Assembly: GCA_030432925.1 (NCBI GenBank) | Contig: JAUILT010000007.1 | Location: 1 to 53,875 of the forward strand | Length of the DNA stretch: 53,875 nucleotides | Source of the DNA: Bdellovibrionia bacterium | GTDB taxonomy: Bacteria; Bdellovibrionota; Bdellovibrionia; Bdellovibrionales; UBA1609 | Direction: 5' to 3' | Shown here: one piece after another, positions 16,546-24,369 of the stretch | Layout of the letters: each line of letters begins with the position of its first letter | Numbering within the stretch: position 1 is the first letter of the stretch | Notes under the pieces: generated by a model | Database searches by the model: none | What the model saw: the letters and a program-made list of their open reading frames with translations, nothing else | Told to the model about the DNA's origin: nothing | Translations under genes and position numbers: made by a program

Positions 16546-18150
16546 TTGGATATCAGACAAATGGCACAAATTCAGTGGATTGTTGAAGTTCGTGGTGAGC
16601 GTCATGGGCCTTACACCACTCAGACTATTGTTCACCGCTTAATGCGTAAAGAACTAAAAGTGATTCACCGGGTTTCTGAAACTGGCGATGGTTGGGTGGC
16701 CATTTGTAATGAGCCGGTCTTTGAGCAATACATCCACCTACTCATTGAGCAGATGGCTCGTCAGGTAGCTCAGGGATCTATTGCCAAGTTGGAAGAAGAG
16801 GATGACGCCACTGTTGTCAGTAATGACATTGGTGAGCTTTCTGGTGTATTCAATATGAATGCTATTAAACAAGGAATTTCAGAACAGCTTTCTCACGCAA
16901 AAGAATTGCAGCAAGCGTCGACCAATTTAACAATCTTGAGAAGTCTCCTTTCTGATATTCGAATCAAAAGAAAAGTTATTATTGTTGCCAATGACAAAGC
17001 CCCTAGTGAGGATGATGAAATTCATCCTGATGATAAAGATGAGTATGTTTTAACTTCTAGAAATTTTTCTGACTATGTTTCGGGTGGGTCTTCAAAGTTT
17101 TTGGCTACCCTGTTTATTTTATCTATATTTACTTTTCTTGGAATTCAGTGGAAAGAAAAAAGAGAAGAGGAAGAAAGGTTAGCTCTTCAAAAATCTCAGC
17201 AAGAAGCCATGGTGAAGAGCAAGTACTCTGGAAAATTGGGCAATGAGAATGAAGTTATGAAAATGAATACTGCAGATTTGCTGGATATGGCCAATTCAAT
17301 GCTGGGCACTCAAAAAAATATCATGGAGTGGACATTGGTTGAATCTGCAAAAAATGGCATGTTGATGACAGTGGGCTCCAGTCGTCCTGATAATTACAGA
17401 GAGCAAAAAGATGTATTTCAGGCATTGAACAAGAAGGCTTATGAGTATCTCCTGAGTGGAGAATTGATGAAGGCTGAAGAGTTTTTATTAAAAAGTTTGG
17501 CTCTTTACTCTGAAGATAAACATGTAGCTATTTTACTTTTAACAGAAACAGCACTACTTTTTAATCAGGCAGACTCCTCGTCTCTTTCTAAAATTCGACT
17601 GCGAGAGATAGTCAATATTATCAGGCAATATAGGGACTCTAATGAAAAAGCCTCAACAAAACTTTATGTTGCCGAAATGGCAGTGTTTCATGCATTGGAA
17701 GATAGAGAAAATCTAAAAACTGTTGTTAAACATTTTTTAAAGCAGCACCCTCGTGATGAAAAAGAAGAGGCCACTGTTGGGTACCTTCAAAAGGCCAGCT
17801 GGACAGGTTTATTGCCCCATTGTATTAATGTTTATAGCTCAGAAAATACAGACGCTAATTTTAGCGCTATGTTGGCGGGCTGTCTTGTCAGAACGTCCAG
17901 TGCTCAAAAGGCAGAACCTTACATTTACTATGCTTATAAGAAAAATCCTAGTAATGATGCTATTAAGGATCTGTTGGGGTGGGTGTATCTGGATATAGGA
18001 CAATACGAGAAAGCTAAAAAACTATTGTGGGACCCAACGATTCCCTCATTTAAAGTGAGCACCTATTTAACCTACTCGCGCATTGAGTTTTGTAAAGTTC
18101 GCAATAAAGATCCTTTATGTAGTGGACGTGGAACAGCTTCGGATAAGTAG
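16546..18150 (+). CDS. GYF_2/DUF4339-domain membrane protein with TPR-like C-terminus
   Basis: The first 65 residues (IQWIVEVRGERHGPYTTQTI then DGWVAICN) match the GYF_2 (DUF4339) pattern of a short fold that binds partner peptides. After a charged linker, one membrane helix (FLATLFILSIFTFLGIQW) lies at about residues 186-203. It is followed by a coiled-coil-like stretch and about 270 residues of helical, TPR-like repeats. The protein therefore probably has a cytoplasmic GYF domain and an outer helical domain. The start is TTG with AAGGA nine bases upstream; ATG 16561 lacks a ribosome binding site. The neighbouring pilT gene suggests, but does not prove, a motility link. Confidence 0.75.
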   Translation: MDIRQMAQIQWIVEVRGERHGPYTTQTIVHRLMRKELKVIHRVSETGDGWVAICNEPVFEQYIHLLIEQMARQVAQGSIAKLEEEDDATVVSNDIGELSGVFNMNAIKQGISEQLSHAKELQQASTNLTILRSLLSDIRIKRKVIIVANDKAPSEDDEIHPDDKDEYVLTSRNFSDYVSGGSSKFLATLFILSIFTFLGIQWKEKREEEERLALQKSQQEAMVKSKYSGKLGNENEVMKMNTADLLDMANSMLGTQKNIMEWTLVESAKNGMLMTVGSSRPDNYREQKDVFQALNKKAYEYLLSGELMKAEEFLLKSLALYSEDKHVAILLLTETALLFNQADSSSLSKIRLREIVNIIRQYRDSNEKASTKLYVAEMAVFHALEDRENLKTVVKHFLKQHPRDEKEEATVGYLQKASWTGLLPHCINVYSSENTDANFSAMLAGCLVRTSSAQKAEPYIYYAYKKNPSNDAIKDLLGWVYLDIGQYEKAKKLLWDPTIPSFKVSTYLTYSRIEFCKVRNKDPLCSGRGTASDK

Positions 18151-18218
18151 TGTCCAAGCACGGCTCAGATATGAAGCCAGTGTCAGCTTCGTAGCAGGTG
18201 GTATTTTTGAGACAGCTT

Positions 18219-18734
18219 CTAGTTATATCGAGTTTGACATTGATTGGCAGCATACTTCATAGGAATTGAATAGCTTTTTCCCTGAATTCGCAAACTTAAA
18301 TGAATTTCTACTTCTCTGAATGTATAATCAAAGATTTCCTGCGTGACAATAGATGTTATCAGGTGAGCTGAATCAATTGTAAGATTTCCCGCAGTCTTTT
18401 TTTCGTTGGTGAAGCAAGAAAGCTTCCAGTCTCCATACTCTTTACACTTTTCTTTATTAAAGGTTAGAGAAAATCGAGAGCCAAGTTTTGTTAGAACACT
18501 CCCTTGATCTTTTAAATAGTCCAAATCGTAGGGGGTGATAATTCCACTATGAATGGGCATATAGTGGACGCCATTGTGGTGAAGTACGGTCAATTCAATT
18601 GTCTTACCTTGGCCCTCAGATATAAATGAGGTTGTTAAAGGTTCTGTGAAACACTGCCAGTCTGCTGCATATGCTAACGTAGATTTAAAAAAAATTGTCA
18701 AAGCAATAAGAAGAGTATGAGCCGAAAAAAACAT
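18219..18734 (-). CDS. Secreted protein of unknown function
   Basis: I do not recognise the family. A signal peptide (FFSAHTLLIALTIFFKSTLAYA) precedes a mature part of about 148 residues beginning ADWQCF. It has five cysteines that could form disulfides (including NKEKCKEYGDWKLSCF), and looks beta-rich. ATG 18734 was chosen because AGAAAGG lies just upstream; the ORF-track start is a GTG ten codons earlier. It lies 21 bases downstream of arfB on the same strand and may share its transcript, without an evident functional link. Confidence 0.72.
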   Translation of the reverse strand: MFFSAHTLLIALTIFFKSTLAYAADWQCFTEPLTTSFISEGQGKTIELTVLHHNGVHYMPIHSGIITPYDLDYLKDQGSVLTKLGSRFSLTFNKEKCKEYGDWKLSCFTNEKKTAGNLTIDSAHLITSIVTQEIFDYTFREVEIHLSLRIQGKSYSIPMKYAANQCQTRYN

Positions 18735-18785
18735 GAGAACCTTTCTGAAAAATTCAAACTGCACCAGTATAAACCTTCTAGGTTT

Positions 18786-19211
18786 TTAATCCCAACGAGA
18801 AGGGCGTTTTCTGGACTTTTTTAAATCAGCGCGATGCTTTTTATTATCAAGCCGTTTTTTCTTTTGAGGTTTTGGTATTTTGGTTTTTTTTCGCGCCTTA
18901 ATAGGCTGGAGTGCCTTTGAGAGAAGCTGCTGGAGCTTCTCTAGACAGTCTTGCTTATTTCTTTCTAAGGAGCGAAAACGGTCTGAGCTTATTTTGATTT
19001 CCCCTTGGGAGTTGATTCGAGACCCCAGTCGTAGGGTTGCCAGGTCTTTTTGGTGCAGATTGAGGCTAACAGAGTGTTCAAGGTTCCAGGTTAACACCGC
19101 TTTTGTATTAGAAGTATTGACATGCTGCCCTCCAGGGCCAGAACTTTTCACACTCTGGTAGGTCAATTCAGAGACTTTTAGTTGAATATAAGATGACTTA
19201 TCCTGTCTCAT
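18786..19211 (-). CDS. arfB: Alternative ribosome-rescue factor ArfB (YaeJ-type peptidyl-tRNA hydrolase)
   Basis: This codon-independent release factor hydrolyses peptidyl-tRNA on stalled ribosomes. The catalytic GGQ is in SSGPGGQHVNTSNTKAVL near residues 23-40. The lysine/arginine-rich tail (KARKKTKIPKPQKKKRLDNK) that enters the empty mRNA channel is present. The length of 141 agrees with ArfB (about 140), and there is no codon-recognition domain. This is the second release-factor-type gene in the window besides prfC. Confidence 0.94.
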   Translation of the reverse strand: MRQDKSSYIQLKVSELTYQSVKSSGPGGQHVNTSNTKAVLTWNLEHSVSLNLHQKDLATLRLGSRINSQGEIKISSDRFRSLERNKQDCLEKLQQLLSKALQPIKARKKTKIPKPQKKKRLDNKKHRADLKKSRKRPSRWD

Positions 19212-19470
19212 AGTGAGACAAGTTTTACATGGAGTCGAGGCTGTGACAAGATCTAGGATGTATTAAGTTTTAACAGTTGACCAACCTGTGAACAGAATAA
19301 TTTTATGAGGTCAAAAATTCAAGTGCTTGAAAGTGATGGAGATTGCATAAAAGTCATTGGAAAGGTCGGGTTTTCCTAAGGGAGTTTTCAACCTGATATT
19401 TAGAGGGGCAGGAACTCCCAAGTAAAATCTTGAAGGAGATTTTGATCACAGGGAAAGGGATTGGATAACC

Positions 19471-20379
19471 ATGATAAAATTATTTAAAAATTTATCTTTA
19501 TTTTTTGCGTTTGTATTGGCTTCTGCCCTGATAATAACCTTCAATCACTGTTCGAATGCTAGATTTACCCAAGTGGAGGCTATTTCACAAAGTGATATAG
19601 ATGATTTAGTTGAAGGAATTAGCAACGGAGAACTAGAAGTAGATGAGGAGGAGCTTCCCAATTGTACAGTTGTTGATCCAGATGTTCCATTAGCCTGCTT
19701 GGTTTTCAAGGATTCTTTTGAAAGAAAAAATATTGTAGACCATGATGATTTTCATTGGGAAACAGTCTTGATGGATAACTCTGACAACACTAGTAATGTA
19801 GATGTTGAAATTGAGCATAAGGAATTTCTTGGAGATGCTGCTAAAGGAGAAAATGCAATTTTATTTCGCGGTCGAGAAGGAAAGAGTTCAGATCATGAGG
19901 TGTTCTTAGTTTCATCTCCATTTGATCTTTCTGGTTACTCCTATTTAGTTGTTCAGTATAAATATGTTCCTATTGGTCTTGAGGATTTTATTAAGCTGAC
20001 AGCCAGTGGTATTGAAACAGTGGAAGGGCCGCGAGTCGATTTTTGTGTGGGAACAAATTATGATTGTGGCCTCACAGAGGAGCCCGGACGCCACAAAAGG
20101 TTGAGAGATCCTGATAACTGGAGTTCTTACTTTCCAGGTTATGTATCAGGTCAGGATTATAATATCAGAGCGTTCCCTAAAGATGGTTGGATAATGCATC
20201 AGGTTTTATTATCTATTGGTGATTTGCCTGAAAATCGAAGATCAGAAGTTGTTTTTAAAATTTCAGTGGCTTTGGATGAGGGGTTTTATGGTAATGATCG
20301 TCATCGAGATATGGAAGATGGCGTGATCCTAGACGATGTAGTTTTTGCAGCTATCAAAGTGGAGAGTACAACTCAATAA
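19471..20379 (+). CDS. Putative lipoprotein sharing a C-terminal module with the 24370-27000 protein
   Basis: The N-terminus is a signal sequence ending ITFNHCSNARF, a lipobox-like site with His and Cys. A short acidic linker follows (EGISNGELEVDEEELPNC). From about residue 80 to the end there is a beta-rich module that matches the C-terminus of the large lipoprotein at 24370-27000. Compare KDSFERKNIVDHDDFHWETV with VDSFERDIVTGGDQFSWTSV, and VVFKISVALDEGF with VVFRITVKLDEGF. The module resembles a carbohydrate-binding jelly roll in general style only. A ligand or enzymatic role cannot be read from the sequence. The 259-base region upstream shows no clear RNA or gene. Confidence 0.75.
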   Translation: MIKLFKNLSLFFAFVLASALIITFNHCSNARFTQVEAISQSDIDDLVEGISNGELEVDEEELPNCTVVDPDVPLACLVFKDSFERKNIVDHDDFHWETVLMDNSDNTSNVDVEIEHKEFLGDAAKGENAILFRGREGKSSDHEVFLVSSPFDLSGYSYLVVQYKYVPIGLEDFIKLTASGIETVEGPRVDFCVGTNYDCGLTEEPGRHKRLRDPDNWSSYFPGYVSGQDYNIRAFPKDGWIMHQVLLSIGDLPENRRSEVVFKISVALDEGFYGNDRHRDMEDGVILDDVVFAAIKVESTTQ

Positions 20380-20390
20380 TAATTGTAGCT

Positions 20391-21746
20391 TTATGAAACT
20401 TTCTCATCTTTTTTGTCAGTTGACCGAGATTCAACAGCTTTTTTCAAAATAATATGAAATTCACTAGAGTTATCTTTTGAAAGGTAAACATCACCTCCCA
20501 TATCTTCGATCAGCTTTTTACATATGCTTAACCCCAGACCTGTGCCTTGTTCAGGGTCTTTGGTGGAAAAATAAGGGGCAAATATTTTATTTTGAATATC
20601 TTTGGGGACACCTGGACCAGAGTCTCTGACCTTTAAAATACAATTTTTGTCACTGACGTCCATTTCTATGTGAATTTCACGATTTTCAAGAGGCTCTACG
20701 GCGTGAATGGAATTATTAACAATATTCAAAAGTACTTGAAGTAATCCACTGTGTTTTCCCTGAATCATAACTGGACGGATTTTATGTAGATGTAGTTCAA
20801 TTCCTTTGACTCGCATTTTCTCTCCAGCCAGTCCAATGACTTCTTGAATCACTTTTCTTAAATTTACAATTGTTTGGGGTTCTTCGCTGGATCTTCTAGA
20901 AAATCCTTTGAGGTTATCAATAATTTCGGTAATCCTATGAACAGTTGAGTAGACGGCATCATAATGTTTTTCAACTCCTTTACGTCCCATTTTTTTTTCC
21001 AAAATTTCGACATTCCCTTTGATAATAGTCAATGGATTGTTGATCTCATGAGCAATATTGCCAGCCATTTCTCCCAGGCTAGCCATTTTCTCCAGATGAT
21101 GAGTCATGGCTTTTTGCTCTTTGAGCTCTTCTTCTAAGGCAATCATTTTACTGAGTTTTTGTATATGGTTCTCTCGTTCTCTAATAAGTTCAAACTGGTA
21201 GTCAAATTGGTGGACATTTTGTTTAGCTGTAATAAATACGAATACTCCATAGACTCCAAAAGCAATGACATTAAACCAAGCAATAGGATCTTGAAAAAAC
21301 TGAACAATGGCAGCTGTGCCCATGATTCCAAATATCAAAGCATTGGAGCAGACTCTAGAAGAAGATGTTCGACTGATACCTCCAGATAATATTGCTAAAA
21401 GAAACAAATAGGTGATATAGACAGTTCCAGATGTGGAACCGCTTTCTGCTAAAAATAAAATTCCAGTGGTTGCAGAGCCGTGTAAAAAAAGTGCTCCAGC
21501 GTAAAGGAGTTCGTGTTGAATGCGAAAGGTTTTTGATTGATTAATGAGGTTTTTGTACCAAACAATCAATCCTGCCCGTAGAGACAGGGTTAAATAGCTG
21601 ATAGTCATCCAAGTTACGAAGTAGAGATTAATAACTTCTATATAAGGAAATACCAGTAATAGAATACCTACACCAGAAAGTAGAAGCGACGAAGGCTGCT
21701 TCTTGCAAAGGAGTTGGATTTTTGCACTTTGAAGGTCATTGATCAT
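20391..21746 (-). CDS. Membrane sensor histidine kinase
   Basis: The N-terminal 190 residues hold about six hydrophobic segments, followed by a coiled coil (LSKMIALEEELKEQKAM). The phospho-accepting His is in MASLGEMAGNIAHEINNPLT, about residue 233. The ATPase domain has LLNIVNNSIHAVEP (N box), VRDSGPGVP (G1) and GTGLGLSICKKLIEDMGG (G2). No receiver domain is attached and no response regulator lies nearby, so it is an orphan kinase of the NtrB/RocS-like class. ATG 21746 is preferred over the TTG at 21758, which has no visible ribosome binding site. It converges on the lipoprotein gene with 11 bases between. Confidence 0.9.
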   Translation of the reverse strand: MINDLQSAKIQLLCKKQPSSLLLSGVGILLLVFPYIEVINLYFVTWMTISYLTLSLRAGLIVWYKNLINQSKTFRIQHELLYAGALFLHGSATTGILFLAESGSTSGTVYITYLFLLAILSGGISRTSSSRVCSNALIFGIMGTAAIVQFFQDPIAWFNVIAFGVYGVFVFITAKQNVHQFDYQFELIRERENHIQKLSKMIALEEELKEQKAMTHHLEKMASLGEMAGNIAHEINNPLTIIKGNVEILEKKMGRKGVEKHYDAVYSTVHRITEIIDNLKGFSRRSSEEPQTIVNLRKVIQEVIGLAGEKMRVKGIELHLHKIRPVMIQGKHSGLLQVLLNIVNNSIHAVEPLENREIHIEMDVSDKNCILKVRDSGPGVPKDIQNKIFAPYFSTKDPEQGTGLGLSICKKLIEDMGGDVYLSKDNSSEFHIILKKAVESRSTDKKDEKVS

Positions 21747-21989
21747 AAATAATCTCAACTACTTATCGGATTTTATCAGCTTCAAATGACTGATCTTAGG
21801 TCCTGTCTTTTCAAAGTCTGAATTTCTCTACAAAGATGTAGTGGTCATACCTTTGATTTCATCTCAAAATCAGCTTATTTTTTACCTGAAGTTTTCACAA
21901 CTTTTCACATAATTTTGAGTGAATAATCTTCAATAGATTATTTTTTCTTCAAACCAAGGTAGATTTTTTATAATTCTTTGCGCCAAAGA

Positions 21990-22013
21990 CCTCCTCTCAA
22001 TGGGGAGGGGAGG
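21990..22013 (+). promoter_or_regulatory. 5' leader hairpin before the glycine-rich secreted protein
   Basis: CCTCCTCTC (21990-21998) pairs over nine bases with GAGGGGAGG (22005-22013), with one G-U pair and a six-base loop. It lies in the 301-base gap between the kinase start and the next gene, about 20 bases upstream of that gene's AGGAGAG ribosome binding site, which it does not cover. A role in transcript stability is possible. The rest of the gap is AT-rich with no gene visible. Confidence 0.45.
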
Positions 22014-22047
22014 AAGCAAAACAACTAAAAATATATAGGAGAGTTTT

Positions 22048-22518
22048 ATGAAAGCATTACTAAGTGCTCTTGTTCTGGCAGGCCTTTTTGGTACAGCAGC
22101 TGCTCACGCTAAAGTAGAGATGTCTGGATGTGTAATGAAGGACATGTACGTAAAATCTGTCAATGTTTTATTAATTAAAAAGGGAACTGGAACAGCCACA
22201 ATTAAGTGCGATGGCGATGGCCCTAGCGCAATGATGACTCGCCAGGTGTCTATTGACATCTCTGGTGTTGGCATTGGATTAGGTGCTTTTGAGTTTTATG
22301 GCGCCGACATTCAGTTGGGAATTAATAACCCTTATGACATTGAAGGCCAATACGTAGTTGCTAATGTAGATGCAGCCCTAGGCTTGGGGGCCGGAGCGAA
22401 CATTGGTCTTCGTGCTTATGAAAAAGGTGGCTTGAGCTTTAAAATTGGTGTTCAAGGTGGTCAAGGTGCTGGAGCAGGATTGGCTCTATCAACTTGGACA
22501 TTCACTGTTGTTGAGTAA
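22048..22518 (+). CDS. Small secreted glycine-rich protein
   Basis: A clear signal peptide (MKALLSALVLAGLFGTAAAHA, cut before KVEMSG) is followed by a mature protein of about 135 residues. The mature part has only two cysteines (SGCVM and TIKCDG), probably one disulfide. It is rich in alternating Gly and hydrophobic residues (GVGIGLGAFEFYG, GLGAGANIGLRA, QGGQGAGAGLALST), as expected for a beta-barrel-like or lipid-facing beta sheet. The family is not recognised. AGGAGAG lies just before the ATG. It stands alone with its own leader hairpin and a strong terminator, which suggests a highly expressed single gene. Confidence 0.8.
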   Translation: MKALLSALVLAGLFGTAAAHAKVEMSGCVMKDMYVKSVNVLLIKKGTGTATIKCDGDGPSAMMTRQVSIDISGVGIGLGAFEFYGADIQLGINNPYDIEGQYVVANVDAALGLGAGANIGLRAYEKGGLSFKIGVQGGQGAGAGLALSTWTFTVVE

Positions 22519-22550
22519 CTACATATATTACTCGTAAGATTTTTAATGGG

Positions 22551-22577
22551 AAGGCCCTCTTTTGAGAGGGCCTTTTT
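22551..22577 (+). terminator. Intrinsic terminator
   Basis: AAGGCCCTCT and AGAGGGCCTT form a perfect ten-base-pair stem with the loop TTTG, followed by TTT. It lies 33 bases after the stop of the glycine-rich secreted protein and ends that single-gene transcript. Confidence 0.85.
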
Positions 22578-22781
22578 GACACCACAATAAACTCTTTTAT
22601 AGAAACTTTTTGTTTTATTCTGTTATACCGACCTGGTTTGAATTCTCCGATATCATATCGCATTTGTGCTTATAGTATAAGCACTCTAGAGGCATTTTGA
22701 CACCGATAAATTTGGCAAGGGTTTTGCTCATACGCTGAGAATCCACTTTAGGATAAGCTCTATAAACTGATTGGGGGGAAA

Positions 22782-24095
22782 ATGATAGAAGGAGAGCGCA
22801 CGAGTTCACACTGGTATACACAAGTTTTAATATTTATTCTTGCAGCAAGCTTTGCTGTGCCAACATTTGCACAGCCAAATCTGCCGAGCAAGAGTCAGGA
22901 ACAGGCAGAGCTTCAGGTGCAAAACCGAGGTGATCGAAAGGTTCGGCGGCGTCAGAAAAAAGAACAGCCTCAAAGGCGCAAAAAACAGCCACGAGCTGAG
23001 CAGCCGCGCCGCAAGAAGGAAAAGCAACAACGGGCTGAACAGCCGCGCCGCAAGAAGGAAAAGCAACAACGGGCTGAGCAGCAGCACCGTAAGAAGGAAA
23101 AGCAACAGCGAGCTGAACAGCAGCGCCGTAAGAAGGAAAAGCAACAGCGAGCTGAACAGCAGCGCCGTAAGAAGGAAAAGCAACAACGGGCTGAGCAGCA
23201 GCGCCGCAAGAAGGAAAAGCAACAACGGGCTGAGCAGCAGCGCCGCAAGAAGGAAAAACAACAACGAGCTGAGCAGCAGCGCCGCAAGAAGGAAAAACAA
23301 CAACGAGCTGAGCAGCAGCGCCGTGAAGCACGTGAAAAGGAACGGCGTAAAAGAAAGAGTAAAGAAGAGTACGAAGCTCGGAGGCGCAGAAAAGAAGAGC
23401 AGCAAAGTCACCGTCGTATGAGAGAGCGTCAAAAGGCCAAAAAAGATCGCCGCCGTGTTGAAAGAGGTGAGCATTGGAAGAAGCAACGAGAAAATCACCG
23501 CAAGGTATGGGAAGGGCGTAGACATTGGCGTGAAAGGTGGAAAGGGCATAAAAGACGACATCAGCATCCACGTCGTTACTACAGCAAGAGTCACTGGTAT
23601 AGAAACTATCTTTATTGGTGGCATAGATATTGGCTTGAAAGACCCATTAGAGTTTACTTGCCACAAAAACCAATTGTTATTGATAGACCTTGGCCTGACC
23701 CTGTTAGAGAAAAGGATAATACTTGGACATTTTCTGAAATTCTTCAAGCTGCTGAGGCCATGGAGCAACATACAGTGAAGCTTTATGAGGAGGCTGAGGT
23801 TATTTTTGATCAACGTAGTGATTGGAATGACAGAGCCATATCCAGCCTTTATGATTTAGCTGAGTCAACAATAGCCTATAACCAGGCTTTGAATGACAAG
23901 CCTCCTTACTTGGAAGAGACCATTCAGGAGTTGATGGAGCTATCTCAAGCTTTTGATGATGCCAAAATTTATATAGTTGATGAGCGAATGCCGTCGGAGC
24001 TTACAGAGAACTTTGATTTTGCGGAATACTACAAAGATGAACTGCTTTGGAACTATCGGCAGAAGTTGGGCGATGATGAATGGGTGCGTCCTTGA
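22782..24095 (+). CDS. Secreted, strongly basic repeat protein (Arg/Lys/Gln/Glu-rich)
   Basis: A signal peptide (VLIFILAASFAVPTFA) is followed by a roughly 220-residue, extremely charged, helix-forming region. Its heart is eight copies of a 13-residue unit of the type RAEQQRRKKEKQQ. A His/Arg/Trp/Tyr-rich stretch follows (SHWYRNYLYWWHRYWLERP). The last 130 residues are an acidic, helical, ordinary-looking domain (EILQAAEAMEQHTVKLYEEA). No family is recognised. A long single alpha-helix or nucleic-acid or polyanion binding is possible. The start has GGGGGG three bases upstream. The long open frames on the opposite strand come from repeat composition and are not genes. Confidence 0.8.
   Translation: MIEGERTSSHWYTQVLIFILAASFAVPTFAQPNLPSKSQEQAELQVQNRGDRKVRRRQKKEQPQRRKKQPRAEQPRRKKEKQQRAEQPRRKKEKQQRAEQQHRKKEKQQRAEQQRRKKEKQQRAEQQRRKKEKQQRAEQQRRKKEKQQRAEQQRRKKEKQQRAEQQRRKKEKQQRAEQQRREAREKERRKRKSKEEYEARRRRKEEQQSHRRMRERQKAKKDRRRVERGEHWKKQRENHRKVWEGRRHWRERWKGHKRRHQHPRRYYSKSHWYRNYLYWWHRYWLERPIRVYLPQKPIVIDRPWPDPVREKDNTWTFSEILQAAEAMEQHTVKLYEEAEVIFDQRSDWNDRAISSLYDLAESTIAYNQALNDKPPYLEETIQELMELSQAFDDAKIYIVDERMPSELTENFDFAEYYKDELLWNYRQKLGDDEWVRP
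22992..23324 (+). repeat. 39-bp coding tandem repeat, eight full units plus a partial ninth
   Basis: Eight in-frame units of 39 bases (22992-23303) encode RAEQ(P/Q)(R/H)RKKEKQQ, and a partial ninth runs to 23324. The units differ by a few silent changes, and neighbouring units tend to share the same variant. For example CGGGCTGAGCAGCAG pairs units 5 and 6, and the GGAAAAACAACAA ending pairs units 7 and 8. This points to recent duplication in blocks. Confidence 0.9.
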
Positions 24096-24108
24096 TTTTT
24101 AGTTACAA

Positions 24109-24141
24109 AAAAGGCTTCGGAGCAGTCCGAAGCCTTTTGAG
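24109..24141 (+). terminator. Intrinsic terminator
   Basis: AAAAGGCTTCGGA and TCCGAAGCCTTTT form a perfect 13-base-pair stem with the loop GCAG. It begins 14 bases after the stop of the basic repeat protein. The A and T runs at the stem base would let it work in both directions. Confidence 0.88.
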
Positions 24142-24369
24142 TGCTTGCTCCATTATGACATGTTCTTTTTAAGCCCAATGAGGTTGTTAAACTTTTATAC
24201 AAGCTTTGATAACTTGACACTCGGGTGTGCCACCTTAAGTTGTTTGCAACTATAAGTCTTTGAATTTTCAGTTCAATCTCCTATGTATCAAGATGATAAA
24301 GGCCCCCTGATTGCAACGCCACTGAAGAGTCGTTGTTTAAATTGAGTGGAGATATTTAGGGGGAATATT

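Noticed and set aside
19212-19470. Riboswitch or small RNA upstream of the 19471 lipoprotein
   Set aside because: I found no known riboswitch core or strong hairpin; only weak, GA-rich leader sequence.
22992-23324. CRISPR-like array
   Set aside because: The units are contiguous without spacers and are in frame within a coding sequence, so it is a coding tandem repeat.
22827-23813. Long open frames on the minus strand (328 and 245 aa) and in the +2 frame over the basic repeat
   Set aside because: They are side effects of the 39-bp repeat, which has no stop in several frames. Their products are low-complexity and lack a ribosome binding site; the plus-strand frame has a signal peptide and a normal C-terminal domain.
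24206-24240. Sigma-70 promoter with TTGACA before the repeat lipoprotein
   Set aside because: TTGACA is present, but the expected -10 position reads AAGTTG, which is a poor match.
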